DNA from: Kosmotogales bacterium | Lineage (GTDB): Bacteria; Thermotogota; Thermotogae; Petrotogales; Kosmotogaceae | Direction: 5' to 3' | DNA length: 39,099 bases | Assembly: GCA_030156385.1 (NCBI GenBank) | Contig: JASGMR010000011.1 | Coordinates: forward strand, 1-39,099 | Shown: one piece after another, positions 9,026 to 17,225 of the stretch | Layout of the letters: every line of letters begins with the position of its first letter | Position numbering within the stretch: position 1 is the stretch's first letter | The notes under the pieces: model-generated | Databases searched by the model: none | Told to the model about the DNA's origin: nothing | The model's input: the letters and a program-made list of their open reading frames with translations, nothing else | Program-made: the position numbers and the translations under genes

Positions 9026-9511
9026 TCACCAAATATAAATCAGGATTAAAAAGAAAATCACCCTAAGTATCTTCAAAAGTACGGCAAAAATCATTTGAAA
9101 CTTTATATTCTTATTTATATATCCCGCATTCAATATTATTTCTAACGATGTTGACCAAATTGCTGTTGCTATAAAAACAAAATATACCCAGTTTCCCATA
9201 AAAGAGAAAAGTGGAAAGAATATATAAGGGAAAAATGTCAGTATCATCCCATGAATATATTTCCTATCCCCCGAATAAAGTAAAAAATTAACAGCGGCCA
9301 TCCCGAGAGGATAAAAAATAGCGATCATAGCCGTAATTATCGGAATTCTTACTTGCGATAATGTCAAATTATAAAAATTTAAAATAACATCAGTACCATT
9401 AATAAATATTATTCCCTCAACCGCTAAAATAAAGAGCGTTATCAAAGATAACTCATTTGCATTTGACAACGCCTTTTTAGGATTAAAAATTATATCAAAA
9501 AATAAATCCAA
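9026..9511 (-). CDS. Yip1-like small membrane protein
   Basis: 161 residues with about five hydrophobic segments and almost no soluble part. The N-terminus FFDIIFNPKKAL followed by a helix matches the start of bacterial Yip1-domain proteins, which open with a short 'P-x-x-A' amphipathic helix. I read the start as TTG at 9511, 4 bp after the CtpA stop, with GGGAG upstream. It sits between the CtpA protease and the RND exporter in one operon. No catalytic residues are visible; function unknown. Confidence 0.6.
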   Translation of the reverse strand: MDLFFDIIFNPKKALSNANELSLITLFILAVEGIIFINGTDVILNFYNLTLSQVRIPIITAMIAIFYPLGMAAVNFLLYSGDRKYIHGMILTFFPYIFFPLFSFMGNWVYFVFIATAIWSTSLEIILNAGYINKNIKFQMIFAVLLKILRVIFFLILIYIW

Positions 9512-9515
9512 CTTT

Positions 9516-10742
9516 TTATATTTCTCCCTTTACATTGTCGATTATGATTTTTATAGCCTCCTGTAACTGTAAATCATTTTCAAAGTTCAAATCAGCTTCA
9601 GATACGGTCATATTCTCGTCTTTGCCCACAACTGAATCCGTAGCCTCAACGGTGATATCGGGAGTGATACCGACAATGTGTATATCTGAACCGTTTGGAG
9701 TAAAATAATGTGCGGTCGGCAGCCATATTTCTCCACCGTTACTCAATGTATACGGAGTTTGAACCGCCGCTTTTCCAAAGGTTGTTGTTCCCACTATCGT
9801 TGCAATTTTATGATCCTTTAAGGCCCCGGATAATATTTCGGAGGCCGAAGCGCTCCCGCCATTGACTAAAACGACTATCTCTTTATCTTCGAGATATCTG
9901 CTCAAAGGACTTCCATATGACTTTACGGTTTCTTCATTTCCATCTTTATCTCTTATGGTTATTACAGTATTTCCTTCGGGAACCATAAAATCGGCTATGT
10001 TAAGAACACTCATCAATAATCCGCCCGGGTTATTTCTTAAATCAATAATATAGCCATCCATTCCAAGTTCTTCCAAAAGAGCATTCATAAATTCCTGAGC
10101 GGTCGGTTCGGCAAATTGAGTTATTTGAATGTATCCGATTTTTGTATCATCCTCTTCAAATGTAGTATATTTTACCGTTTTTACCTCGATTTTCTCTCTC
10201 AGAACCGTTATCATCATGGGATCTTGAACACCCTCTCTATATACTTTAAGAACAACTTCCGTTTGCGGATCTCCCCTTAACATATTAACCGCATCATAAT
10301 ACCCAACTTCCGAAACCGGAATGGAGTCAATTTCTGTGATAATATCACCGGTTTTCAATCCCACTTTTATCGAAGGGCTGCCCACCATAGGTGCAACAAC
10401 TTCAAGGCTTTCATATTCGGGATTATAAGTAACAACACTTCCAATTCCGCCATATATAGATTTAGTATCAATTTCATTTTCTATCGATTCATCACTATCA
10501 AAATACCATGCAAATTGATCTCCTAAACCCTTCATGGCCCCTTCAAGTGTCGCGTCAAGAATTTCATCAAAATCTATATTTTCCTGATCATAATAACTTG
10601 ATTGAATATAATTGAGTATTTCGAATAACGGTTCGTATTCATCGATCATTTCTTCCTTTGTCTTCATTTGAAATCCGGTAAAAAAGACAACCGATACTAT
10701 TATAAGTACAGCTACAATTCCCTTAAAAAATTTTTTGTTCAT
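9516..10742 (-). CDS. ctpA: C-terminal processing protease, S41 family (CtpA-like)
   Basis: 408 residues from ATG 10742. A longer start at 10772 would overlap the previous gene; the shorter one has GGAGGTGAAGGA directly before it. An N-terminal hydrophobic segment (about 5-25) exports or anchors the protein. A PDZ domain follows (about 75-160, with the GDIITEI core), then the S41 peptidase domain with NNPGG, the nucleophile in NGGSASASE and the general-base lysine in TTFGKAAVQ. CTPs trim exported proteins and control cell-wall hydrolases. The Ser-Lys dyad is intact, so it should be active. It lies 4 bp after trmI. Confidence 0.93.
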   Translation of the reverse strand: MNKKFFKGIVAVLIIVSVVFFTGFQMKTKEEMIDEYEPLFEILNYIQSSYYDQENIDFDEILDATLEGAMKGLGDQFAWYFDSDESIENEIDTKSIYGGIGSVVTYNPEYESLEVVAPMVGSPSIKVGLKTGDIITEIDSIPVSEVGYYDAVNMLRGDPQTEVVLKVYREGVQDPMMITVLREKIEVKTVKYTTFEEDDTKIGYIQITQFAEPTAQEFMNALLEELGMDGYIIDLRNNPGGLLMSVLNIADFMVPEGNTVITIRDKDGNEETVKSYGSPLSRYLEDKEIVVLVNGGSASASEILSGALKDHKIATIVGTTTFGKAAVQTPYTLSNGGEIWLPTAHYFTPNGSDIHIVGITPDITVEATDSVVGKDENMTVSEADLNFENDLQLQEAIKIIIDNVKGEI

Positions 10743-10746
10743 TCCT

Positions 10747-11526
10747 TCACCTCCAAACCACTTTTGTTCCAAAAATCATAAACGTTGTATGCCCCACCAT
10801 TTTGTCCTCGGGCCGCAACCTTTCCGGATTGATTTTATAATTTCTTATCATCGTTTCCCATACCTGAATATCAATTGTATTCTTCATTTTCTCCATCTTT
10901 TCAAGAACTTTTTGAACCTGATTGAATGTCGGTGCTATAATACATATTTTACCAGAGTGTTTTAAAGTATTTATTGCATTTTCCACCGAATTTTCGGGAT
11001 CGGGAACATCAAGAAAAAATGCATCCATATCCCTTTCTTTCAAACCATCTTTTACATTACCCGTTTTGAATAGGACATTGTTATAAAACGGTATAAAAGT
11101 CAGATTCTCTTCCGCTATTTTAGAATTTTCGGGATCAATATCATAAGTAATAACCCTGCCTTCTTTACCGACTGCTCTGGACAATACAGCCGTTACGGCC
11201 CCACTACCCGTTCCACACTCTAAAACAGAATCTCTCGGTTTTAAATCCAGATACAAAATCGAATAACCGACATCTTTGGGATATACCACCTGTGTTTTTC
11301 TTTTTAAGTTGAATATATAATCAACTATAGAGTTTTTCAGTATGTATCCCCTTCTGTTTTTACCACGAAAATTTATAACCTCTCCGTATTCTTTACCTAT
11401 AAGATCGTTAAAAAAAACTGTCCCAAAGGGAACAGATAAAAAACCATCTTTGACAATTTTTATGACAAAATCTTCTCCATTATTGAGTTTTATCAAAACA
11501 ACATCGTTTTCTTCAACAAAATTCAT
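10747..11526 (-). CDS. trmI: tRNA (adenine(58)-N1)-methyltransferase
   Basis: 259 residues, the normal length. It methylates A58 in the T-loop of tRNAs using SAM, stabilising tRNA at high temperature. A small beta-barrel N-terminal domain (about 1-65) precedes the Rossmann methyltransferase fold with SAM motif VLECGTGSGAVT (101-112), acidic residue YDIDPEN and FLDVPDP, all characteristic of TrmI. It follows the CsoR-family gene with one base between stop and ATG and has only a weak ribosome site, so translation is probably coupled. The placement of a housekeeping tRNA enzyme among envelope genes resembles other Thermotogota operons in style. Confidence 0.93.
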   Translation of the reverse strand: MNFVEENDVVLIKLNNGEDFVIKIVKDGFLSVPFGTVFFNDLIGKEYGEVINFRGKNRRGYILKNSIVDYIFNLKRKTQVVYPKDVGYSILYLDLKPRDSVLECGTGSGAVTAVLSRAVGKEGRVITYDIDPENSKIAEENLTFIPFYNNVLFKTGNVKDGLKERDMDAFFLDVPDPENSVENAINTLKHSGKICIIAPTFNQVQKVLEKMEKMKNTIDIQVWETMIRNYKINPERLRPEDKMVGHTTFMIFGTKVVWR

Positions 11527-11527
11527 G

Positions 11528-11806
11528 CTATTTTTTACCGAATTTTAAAAGCAATTCTATTAAACTTTCAAAACTTTCCTTTCCATCTTCAACGCTCAAC
11601 TCAACTATGCACTTTTGAGCGTAATTTTTTGCGATTAATTCCGTGACCTTTCTCAAAGCCGAGGATGCAGCGGATAGTTGCATCAATATATCTCTGCACT
11701 CCCTTTCTTCATCCACCATTTTCTGCAATCCTCTAACCTGACCTTCAATTCTCTTTAACCTTGTGATTATAGGCTTTTTATTGTCTTTTTTTTCGGCTTC
11801 AGGCAT
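11528..11806 (-). CDS. CsoR/RcnR/FrmR-family transcriptional regulator
   Basis: 92 residues from ATG 11806, preferred over ATG 11821 because AAAGGAG sits 5 bp before it. The family core ITRLKRIEGQVRGLQKMVDE is clear, followed by ECRDILMQLSAASSALRKV and a C-terminal helix with KNYAQKC. The two conserved cysteines (in ECRD and QKC) are present, but the histidine four residues before the second Cys, a Cu(I) ligand in CsoR, is Tyr here. Cys-Cys proteins without that His include the persulfide sensor CstR, so a thiol/persulfide or other signal is more likely than copper. It probably binds DNA as a tetramer. No copper ATPase or sulfur-transfer gene is next to it. Confidence 0.88.
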   Translation of the reverse strand: MPEAEKKDNKKPIITRLKRIEGQVRGLQKMVDEERECRDILMQLSAASSALRKVTELIAKNYAQKCIVELSVEDGKESFESLIELLLKFGKK

Positions 11807-11817
11807 TTTTTCTCCTT

Positions 11818-13482
11818 TCATCTCAGAGAACTTCCCCCTATAAATTCTCTAATTATTGACGTTAACGGTATATCTTCCAAAAAAGGAACAGGAAGAAAAT
11901 AATTCAAAAATCTTACCAATCTTTTTGCCTCAATATATTCCGGGTCACTGTTATCGATACCAATTAACAGGGGCTCTGCAAAAAGTTTTAAAACTGCCAG
12001 TTCATATATCAATGCGGAATTGAACATAGTATCTGCTTCTTCCTGAAACGGAAAAATATATTTTTCTTCCCCTTTTCTGACTGTTTTCCACATTTTCAAT
12101 GTTTTCAATACCGAGTGACCTCTGTATTGATTATCTCGCACTATCCTTCTTAATAGTCTAACATCTGTCGTGGGTATTCTGTTCATATTATCAATATTCA
12201 TCTGAGTCAAGGCACTGGCATAAATTTTAAATATTTTTTCCCTTTCAATTGATCTGGTTAAAAGAGGATTTAATGCATGAATACCTTCTATTACAACCAT
12301 TTGATCCTTTTCCAGCTTAGTCGGTTCGGAACTCAGGTAAGATTTCCCCTCAATGAAATCGAAATTTGGAAGTTTAACATCTTTTCCCATCAGTAATTTT
12401 CTCATGTGATCATTGAAAAGTTCTATTTGTAAAGCTTCTGTCGTTTCAAAATCATAATTACCATTTTCGTCTTTTGGATTTTTATCTCTGTCTACAAAAT
12501 AATCATCCAGGGAAATTTTTTTGGGTCTTATACCAAGAACTTTCAGTTGAATTATCAATCTCTGAGCAAAAGTTGTCTTTCCGGAACTCGATGGCCCCGC
12601 TATGAAAATTATCTTTATATCTTTTCTTTCTTTTATTTTGTTCGCAATTGACGCGATTCTCTTTTCATGTAACGCTTCATTTACTCTTATCAAATCTCCA
12701 ACGGCTTTATGCCCTTTGACAATTATATCGTTCAGATCTCCTATATTGTTAACACCTACAAGGTCTCCCCATTTTTCATAATTCAAAAAATTTTTCTCAA
12801 GCTTTTTTCGCTCCTGAAAAGTTGCCGTTTTTCCCGGACTATCTATTGAAGGAAGATTCAAAACAAACAATCCATTTTCTCTCAGGATCAAATCAAAATT
12901 TTGAAGACTTCCGGTGGAAATGGGAAGATAACCATAAAAATAATTCAAATACCCATTACACCAATAAACATTTACCGTTGACTTTCTTCTGTATTTAAAC
13001 AGGTTTGCTTTATCTGTTTGATTATCCTCTCCGAAATTTTTTATAGCTTTAAATTTTCTCATTGTACCTTTAATGAAAGGATAATCTGATTTCACTATAC
13101 TTTTCATTCTTTCTTTAAGTTCAAGAAGTTCTTTTTCATTCAATTTCCTTCCGGAAATTTCACAAAGCAATCCCGTTGAAATAGAATGATGTACAAGAAT
13201 ATCCACCGGACCGTAAATCTGCCTTGCCGAAATAAATAAAACGAAGAGCATTCCTCTCGTATAAATTCTCAATCCGTCTATGTTGGATAGATCTATGAAT
13301 TCCAGCTCACAATTCTCATATATATCCGAACATAATTCCAGAATCTCATTTTCAGACCTTCCTGCCATTATGGGGGATTTAAAAAATGATTTATAATCTT
13401 TCGCTATAGAATTTATCGATACCCCTTCAGGCCTATAGATTATTTTATCAAACTGCTTTAATATAATCTTAATTTCTCTCAC
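11818..13482 (-). CDS. Nucleoside kinase with threonyl-tRNA-synthetase-like N-terminus (uridine kinase type)
   Basis: 554 residues from GTG 13482, chosen because AGAGGTGAT lies just upstream; the in-frame ATG at 13569 would run through the tRNA-Gln gene on the other strand. The N-terminal ~270 residues correspond to the TGS/second additional domain region of threonyl-tRNA synthetases (VDILVHHSISTGLLCEI, FIKGT). The C-terminal part is a uridine-kinase-like P-loop domain: IFIAGPSSSGKTT (about 293-305), ISLDDYFVDR and VVIEGIHALNP. This fused architecture is common in Firmicutes and Thermotogota and is annotated as nucleoside kinase. It is the promoter-proximal gene of the eight-gene operon; the next start overlaps or closely follows its stop. 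Confidence 0.88.
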   Translation of the reverse strand: MREIKIILKQFDKIIYRPEGVSINSIAKDYKSFFKSPIMAGRSENEILELCSDIYENCELEFIDLSNIDGLRIYTRGMLFVLFISARQIYGPVDILVHHSISTGLLCEISGRKLNEKELLELKERMKSIVKSDYPFIKGTMRKFKAIKNFGEDNQTDKANLFKYRRKSTVNVYWCNGYLNYFYGYLPISTGSLQNFDLILRENGLFVLNLPSIDSPGKTATFQERKKLEKNFLNYEKWGDLVGVNNIGDLNDIIVKGHKAVGDLIRVNEALHEKRIASIANKIKERKDIKIIFIAGPSSSGKTTFAQRLIIQLKVLGIRPKKISLDDYFVDRDKNPKDENGNYDFETTEALQIELFNDHMRKLLMGKDVKLPNFDFIEGKSYLSSEPTKLEKDQMVVIEGIHALNPLLTRSIEREKIFKIYASALTQMNIDNMNRIPTTDVRLLRRIVRDNQYRGHSVLKTLKMWKTVRKGEEKYIFPFQEEADTMFNSALIYELAVLKLFAEPLLIGIDNSDPEYIEAKRLVRFLNYFLPVPFLEDIPLTSIIREFIGGSSLR

Positions 13483-13502
13483 AAATATCACCTCTTTGTA
13501 TA

Positions 13503-13531
13503 TTGACATCAAAGAAATGTAATGGTAAAAT
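13503..13531 (+). promoter_or_regulatory. Sigma70 promoter of tRNA-Gln(TTG)
   Basis: TTGACA (13503-13508), 17-bp spacer, TAAAAT (13526-13531), 12 bp before the tRNA. It lies back-to-back with the nucleoside kinase ribosome site on the minus strand. Confidence 0.8.
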
Positions 13532-13543
13532 TCTTTCTGTTGT

Positions 13544-13618
13544 TGGGGCGTGGCCAAGCGGTAAGGCATCGGTTTTTGGTACCGACATTCGTAGGTTCGA
13601 TCCCTGCCGCCCCAGCCA
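13544..13618 (+). tRNA. tRNA-Gln (anticodon TTG)
   Basis: Acceptor TGGGGCG pairs with CGCCCCA, anticodon stem TCGGT/ACCGA around loop TTTTGGT gives anticodon TTG, T-arm GTAGGTTCGATCCCTGC, discriminator G and encoded CCA (13616-13618). Confidence 0.95.
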
Positions 13619-13626
13619 AAAACAAC

Positions 13627-13654
13627 AAAAGGGTGGCTTAAAAGCCACCCTTTT
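13627..13654. terminator. Bidirectional terminator between tRNA-Gln and the parvulin gene
   Basis: 12-bp perfect stem AAAAGGGTGGCT/AGCCACCCTTTT around a 4-nt loop (TAAA on the plus strand). T-rich on both strands, serving convergent transcripts. Confidence 0.88.
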
Positions 13655-13666
13655 GTATTTTATCTG

Positions 13667-15913
13667 TCAGTTATTGTCCGTTGCATCACCTGTATCAAGT
13701 GTTTCCGAGCCATCTGAAGATACATCAAGAGTTGTATTATCATTTGACACGGCCGGAGAAGCATCGTTCGTATCATTCTGAACCGTCAATTGACTCGCCA
13801 GATCGGTCAATAAATAATCCACCGCATTTATCTCATCTAAAATATTTTCATCTCCGGGCATTAACTTTTCCAGTTCTTCCAGGTATCTTTTCTCACCGTA
13901 AAGATATAACTGCTGCATCTCCGGATTCACAGGAAGATTCGACAAACTTTGATAAGCATCTATCATGATGTATATTGCCGCTACTTTCAAATCCGTTGAA
14001 GTATCCGTGGGCTCGATAATCTTGTTGTTTAATTCCAATTCCATATTTTGGATAGGATAATCGATCAAATAACTCCTGGCCTGTGCTCCAAGATACTGTT
14101 GATAATACTGTAGATAGTACTCATAAGTGGATGGATTCGAAATAATGGCTTTTATACTGTCATAGCTATCAGAATAGTAATCGTATACAACCTGTGGATT
14201 ATCGGGCTCTATATTGTACATGTATCTGACAACTTCGGTTGAATTGGGCATATCCTGATAGAGTTTTTCTACTACTAAATCAAAATAAGTTTTAGTTTTA
14301 TCCAGATCACTATTCAATTCTTCTAGTTTTTCATCCGCGATCGTGGGGGAAAGTTCTCCATAATCTTCCTCATATCCCCTCAATCTTTTAACTTTCAGCA
14401 TCATTTTTTTAATACCATCTATCTGGGTCGCATCAGGTGTTATTTTTATAATTTCTCCAATTATCTCCGGGATTTCCTCGGTTTGTGATGTTGAATCTGC
14501 GGTCACGCTCGCATCAACGGTTTTCTGATCATCTGTTGTATTTTCGGTGTTCAAATTTGTATAGTAATCATATACCTCATCCGCTTCTTCCGTCGATAAA
14601 GAAATCACTGTCGAAGGAACCGTTTCATAAATATCTTTTATATCTTCATATCCAGATATGGTACTTTCCTGCCCTTTAATATATGTGTCTGTCAATTGAG
14701 TATAAAGTATCGGTGGCAAATAACTGTCACTTATAACCAAGTCCGTTGCCTCAGGGAAAAGTTCCGCCTGAATATCCAATCTGAATTCTTCCGTATCGTT
14801 ACTTTCAACAGCCTTGTTGTATTTATCGTAAACAACCAAATCCACATCGTTTAAATCGTATCCGAATCCTTCTGTCTTCTTGTATTCTTTTAACCAGGCA
14901 TCGAGTTCTTCATTCATCAATTGATTTTTAATTTCCGTATAAGCGTCCGTATTTTTAAATTCGTCGAAAGAATCGAAAGTTGTTCTGTCTTCAACTAATA
15001 TAAGATGATATCCATAATCAGTTTTTACAGGATCTGATACAACTCCTATTTCCTGAGTGAATGCAGCATTTTCAAAGGGTTCAACCATCTGACCTTTTCC
15101 AAAAGATCCCACACTTCCTCCGGCAGCGGCGCTACCCGCATCTATAGAAAACTCACTTGCCGCTTCAGTAAAGGTCAATTCACCGTTATCAATTTTCTCT
15201 TTTATTTCAGTGGCAGAAGCTTCATTATCTACAAGAATGTGGCTCGCTGTTACTTTTTCATATTTGGATTTAAGCTGGTCTAAATTCCCATTGTAGTAAT
15301 TTTCGACTTTTTCTTCCAGATCTTTAATTACGTTGTTTTCTATGTTTTCCACAACTTTTTGCATTGTTATACTCGAAGCTATCTGATTTTTAAAATTATC
15401 TAAAGAACCATAAAGATAAATGATTTGTTGCTTGACATAATCTCCATTCTCGCCTTCTATATACGAATTCAAAGTTGAGGCCGCTTCGGTTTCCACCGCA
15501 TTTAAATCAGGCAAAAGATCAGTTTCAGATGCGTAATAAAGCATAACTTTATCATTCAGATCAGTACTGACTATGTTATATCTTATTTCTATTTCACTCG
15601 GTACATTCGACGAACTAAAATATGGGTCTGGGGTTACTCCTTGATTTTCATAATAAGCAATATTATTTCTCACGGCACTTTCATAATCGGAATTGTATAC
15701 CCAGTATGTCGGGTTATCAATCGGAGTCCCGTCTTTTGTCAAATACGCCGCTGTTTCAGTAATTGATTTCTGTAATTCTTCCTCTTGTTTCACTTCCTGA
15801 TCCTGAAAAATAAAGGAAGCAATCGACCACCATACTACCCCGGCAATAAATAAAATCGCAATTATCCATATTACTGGTTTTGTTATTTTTTTCATTGTTT
15901 CATGGCTAAACAT
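13667..15913 (-). CDS. Membrane-anchored parvulin-type peptidylprolyl isomerase (SurA/PrsA/PpiD-like)
   Basis: 748 residues. ATG 15913 has GGTGGAGG 8 bp upstream. A single N-terminal TM helix (about 13-35) anchors it with the bulk outside. The first helical chaperone region (40-215) resembles SurA_N. The parvulin domain is at about 221-310 (VTASHILVDNE, GGSVGSFGKGQMVEPFENAAF, YGYHLILVEDR). It is followed by a ~430-residue acidic, Tyr-rich helical extension I do not recognise, which makes it longer than PrsA (~300) or PpiD (~620). The C-terminus is low-complexity and rich in Asp, Asn, Ser and Thr. It should fold or escort exported proteins. It has its own promoter and leader hairpin and ends at the bidirectional terminator. 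Confidence 0.88.
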   Translation of the reverse strand: MFSHETMKKITKPVIWIIAILFIAGVVWWSIASFIFQDQEVKQEEELQKSITETAAYLTKDGTPIDNPTYWVYNSDYESAVRNNIAYYENQGVTPDPYFSSSNVPSEIEIRYNIVSTDLNDKVMLYYASETDLLPDLNAVETEAASTLNSYIEGENGDYVKQQIIYLYGSLDNFKNQIASSITMQKVVENIENNVIKDLEEKVENYYNGNLDQLKSKYEKVTASHILVDNEASATEIKEKIDNGELTFTEAASEFSIDAGSAAAGGSVGSFGKGQMVEPFENAAFTQEIGVVSDPVKTDYGYHLILVEDRTTFDSFDEFKNTDAYTEIKNQLMNEELDAWLKEYKKTEGFGYDLNDVDLVVYDKYNKAVESNDTEEFRLDIQAELFPEATDLVISDSYLPPILYTQLTDTYIKGQESTISGYEDIKDIYETVPSTVISLSTEEADEVYDYYTNLNTENTTDDQKTVDASVTADSTSQTEEIPEIIGEIIKITPDATQIDGIKKMMLKVKRLRGYEEDYGELSPTIADEKLEELNSDLDKTKTYFDLVVEKLYQDMPNSTEVVRYMYNIEPDNPQVVYDYYSDSYDSIKAIISNPSTYEYYLQYYQQYLGAQARSYLIDYPIQNMELELNNKIIEPTDTSTDLKVAAIYIMIDAYQSLSNLPVNPEMQQLYLYGEKRYLEELEKLMPGDENILDEINAVDYLLTDLASQLTVQNDTNDASPAVSNDNTTLDVSSDGSETLDTGDATDNN

Positions 15914-15959
15914 TTTTTATTCCTCCACCTTGTGCATCATTATTATATTCGAACCAAGA

Positions 15960-15983
15960 GGGGAGCGGTTTACACCTCTCCCC
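15960..15983 (-). promoter_or_regulatory. Hairpin in the 5' leader of the parvulin gene
   Basis: GGGGAG and CTCCCC pair across an inner GG/CC (one mismatch between) with a 6-nt loop. There is no following T-run, so it is not a terminator. It lies almost at the predicted mRNA 5' end, ~47 nt before the start codon, where it could stabilise the transcript or control initiation. Confidence 0.5.
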
Positions 15984-15993
15984 GTCGTGTTGA

Positions 15994-16001
15994 ATTATAT
16001 C
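15994..16001 (-). promoter_or_regulatory. Extended -10 promoter of the parvulin gene
   Basis: On the minus strand TGATATAAT is an extended -10 (TATAAT at 15999-15994). No convincing -35 is visible; the upstream sequence is T-rich. The predicted start is near 15987. Confidence 0.5.
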
Positions 16002-16051
16002 ACATAAAAAAACAGTTTAAAAGATTTCATATTCATTATTAATCCCTAATT

Positions 16052-16318
16052 CTACTTAATTGAAAAACTCGAGAATTTCCTCAATTTTATTTCATCCACA
16101 TCCATATAATCAACCCTGGCAAATACAGGCCCTTTTTTCAATTCCTCTATAAACAAATTTTTTTCTTCCTCTTCGCCGGTAATGATTATTCTGACCTTTC
16201 CATTCAATAAATTTTCAACATAACCTTTAATTCCGAGCCGCTCAGCAACTTTAAAACAGAAGTATCTATAACCTACTCTTTGAACTCTTCCGGAAATGAT
16301 AATTTCAAACGTTTTCAC
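16052..16318 (-). CDS. acyP: Acylphosphatase
   Basis: 88 residues, the usual size. The family signature GRVQRVGYRYF (10-20) supplies the phosphate-binding loop and catalytic Arg18; the catalytic Asn is Asn36 in GYVEN. It hydrolyses carboxyl-phosphate bonds such as acetyl phosphate and acyl phosphates. The ATG overlaps the TGA of the upstream LUD gene (ATGA), so the two are translationally coupled. Confidence 0.93.
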   Translation of the reverse strand: MKTFEIIISGRVQRVGYRYFCFKVAERLGIKGYVENLLNGKVRIIITGEEEEKNLFIEELKKGPVFARVDYMDVDEIKLRKFSSFSIK

Positions 16319-16956
16319 AAACCGAGTTCTTCCCCGATTAAAATTACATGGAACCTGTCTTTTTTTCTGGTCGAATCAGTTATCACGCCATATGATTCGC
16401 ATATTCTGTTTTGCACTTTACAATCAACACAATAGCCTGTCTCAGTGCATGGAGTATCGAGTTTCAAGCGCTTTGCATTCATCGGAGAAATTCTTTTTAT
16501 TCTTTTAAGTGCAGCATCGAAGTCTTCGACTACCTTATTCATCCCCGCCAGTAAAATAACTTTTTTAGGACCGAAAATCATTGCCGCCACTCTGTTACCA
16601 TTTCCATCCAGCTGTACTATTTCTCCATCCATAGTGATTGCATTTATTCCACAAAAATATGCATCAACAGAAAAATGTTTCCTCAGTATTTCTTCCCTTT
16701 CTTCGGTTGTTTTTGCCTCCGCTCTGTCTAAACATTTATAACCGTTTTTTTTAAGAAAAGATATGGTATCACATGCATTCATGGTCAACGAGCCACCCCA
16801 CCCGACAACACATTCTTCCGGAATTATTTTTTCCACCAGAGAATTTACTTCTTCCGAGGAATTGACAAAATAACCGTTAATGTTTCTTTTCTTCAGATTT
16901 TTTATTAATCTTTCGGCAGTTTTTTCATAATACCACTTTATCAACTCATTTCTCAA
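16315..16956 (-). CDS. LUD-domain protein (LutC/YkgG family)
   Basis: 213 residues from TTG 16956, preferred over GTG 16983 because AGGGGTGAT lies just before it and homologues begin near 'NELIKWYYEK'. The LUD fold shows in the Gly-rich text VVGWGGSLT, VQLDGNGNRVA and the nucleotide-like segment VILLAGMNKVV. Stand-alone proteins of this type are annotated as lactate utilisation proteins by similarity to LutC, but their reaction is not established. A C-terminal Cys cluster (TPCTETGYCVDCK, NRICES) may bind metal or an Fe-S cluster; this is inference. It forms a two-gene unit with acyP. Confidence 0.82.
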   Translation of the reverse strand: MRNELIKWYYEKTAERLIKNLKKRNINGYFVNSSEEVNSLVEKIIPEECVVGWGGSLTMNACDTISFLKKNGYKCLDRAEAKTTEEREEILRKHFSVDAYFCGINAITMDGEIVQLDGNGNRVAAMIFGPKKVILLAGMNKVVEDFDAALKRIKRISPMNAKRLKLDTPCTETGYCVDCKVQNRICESYGVITDSTRKKDRFHVILIGEELGL

Positions 16957-17225
16957 AATATCACCCCTAAACAGATTTTTCACTCAATTTTATCATATAT
17001 AAATTTCGCATTGGTTATCTGTGACCATCTGCAACCCGATTTTTCGTATGTTTGAAAACTTATATACAGTTTTAATTATGCATTTTAAATCCCAAATTTG
17101 TATCGATGAATGAACAAAAATTAACGCAAAATAAATTTACTCACACACACTTTTAATATTATTATCCTCTATTTTAAAGATAAAATTAAACATATTATTA
17201 TACTCTTAAAAAAGTGGGTGATCGA

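Noticed and set aside
13483-13569. 29-codon N-terminal extension of the nucleoside kinase to ATG 13569
   Set aside because: It would overlap tRNA-Gln and its promoter; GTG 13482 has a good ribosome site.
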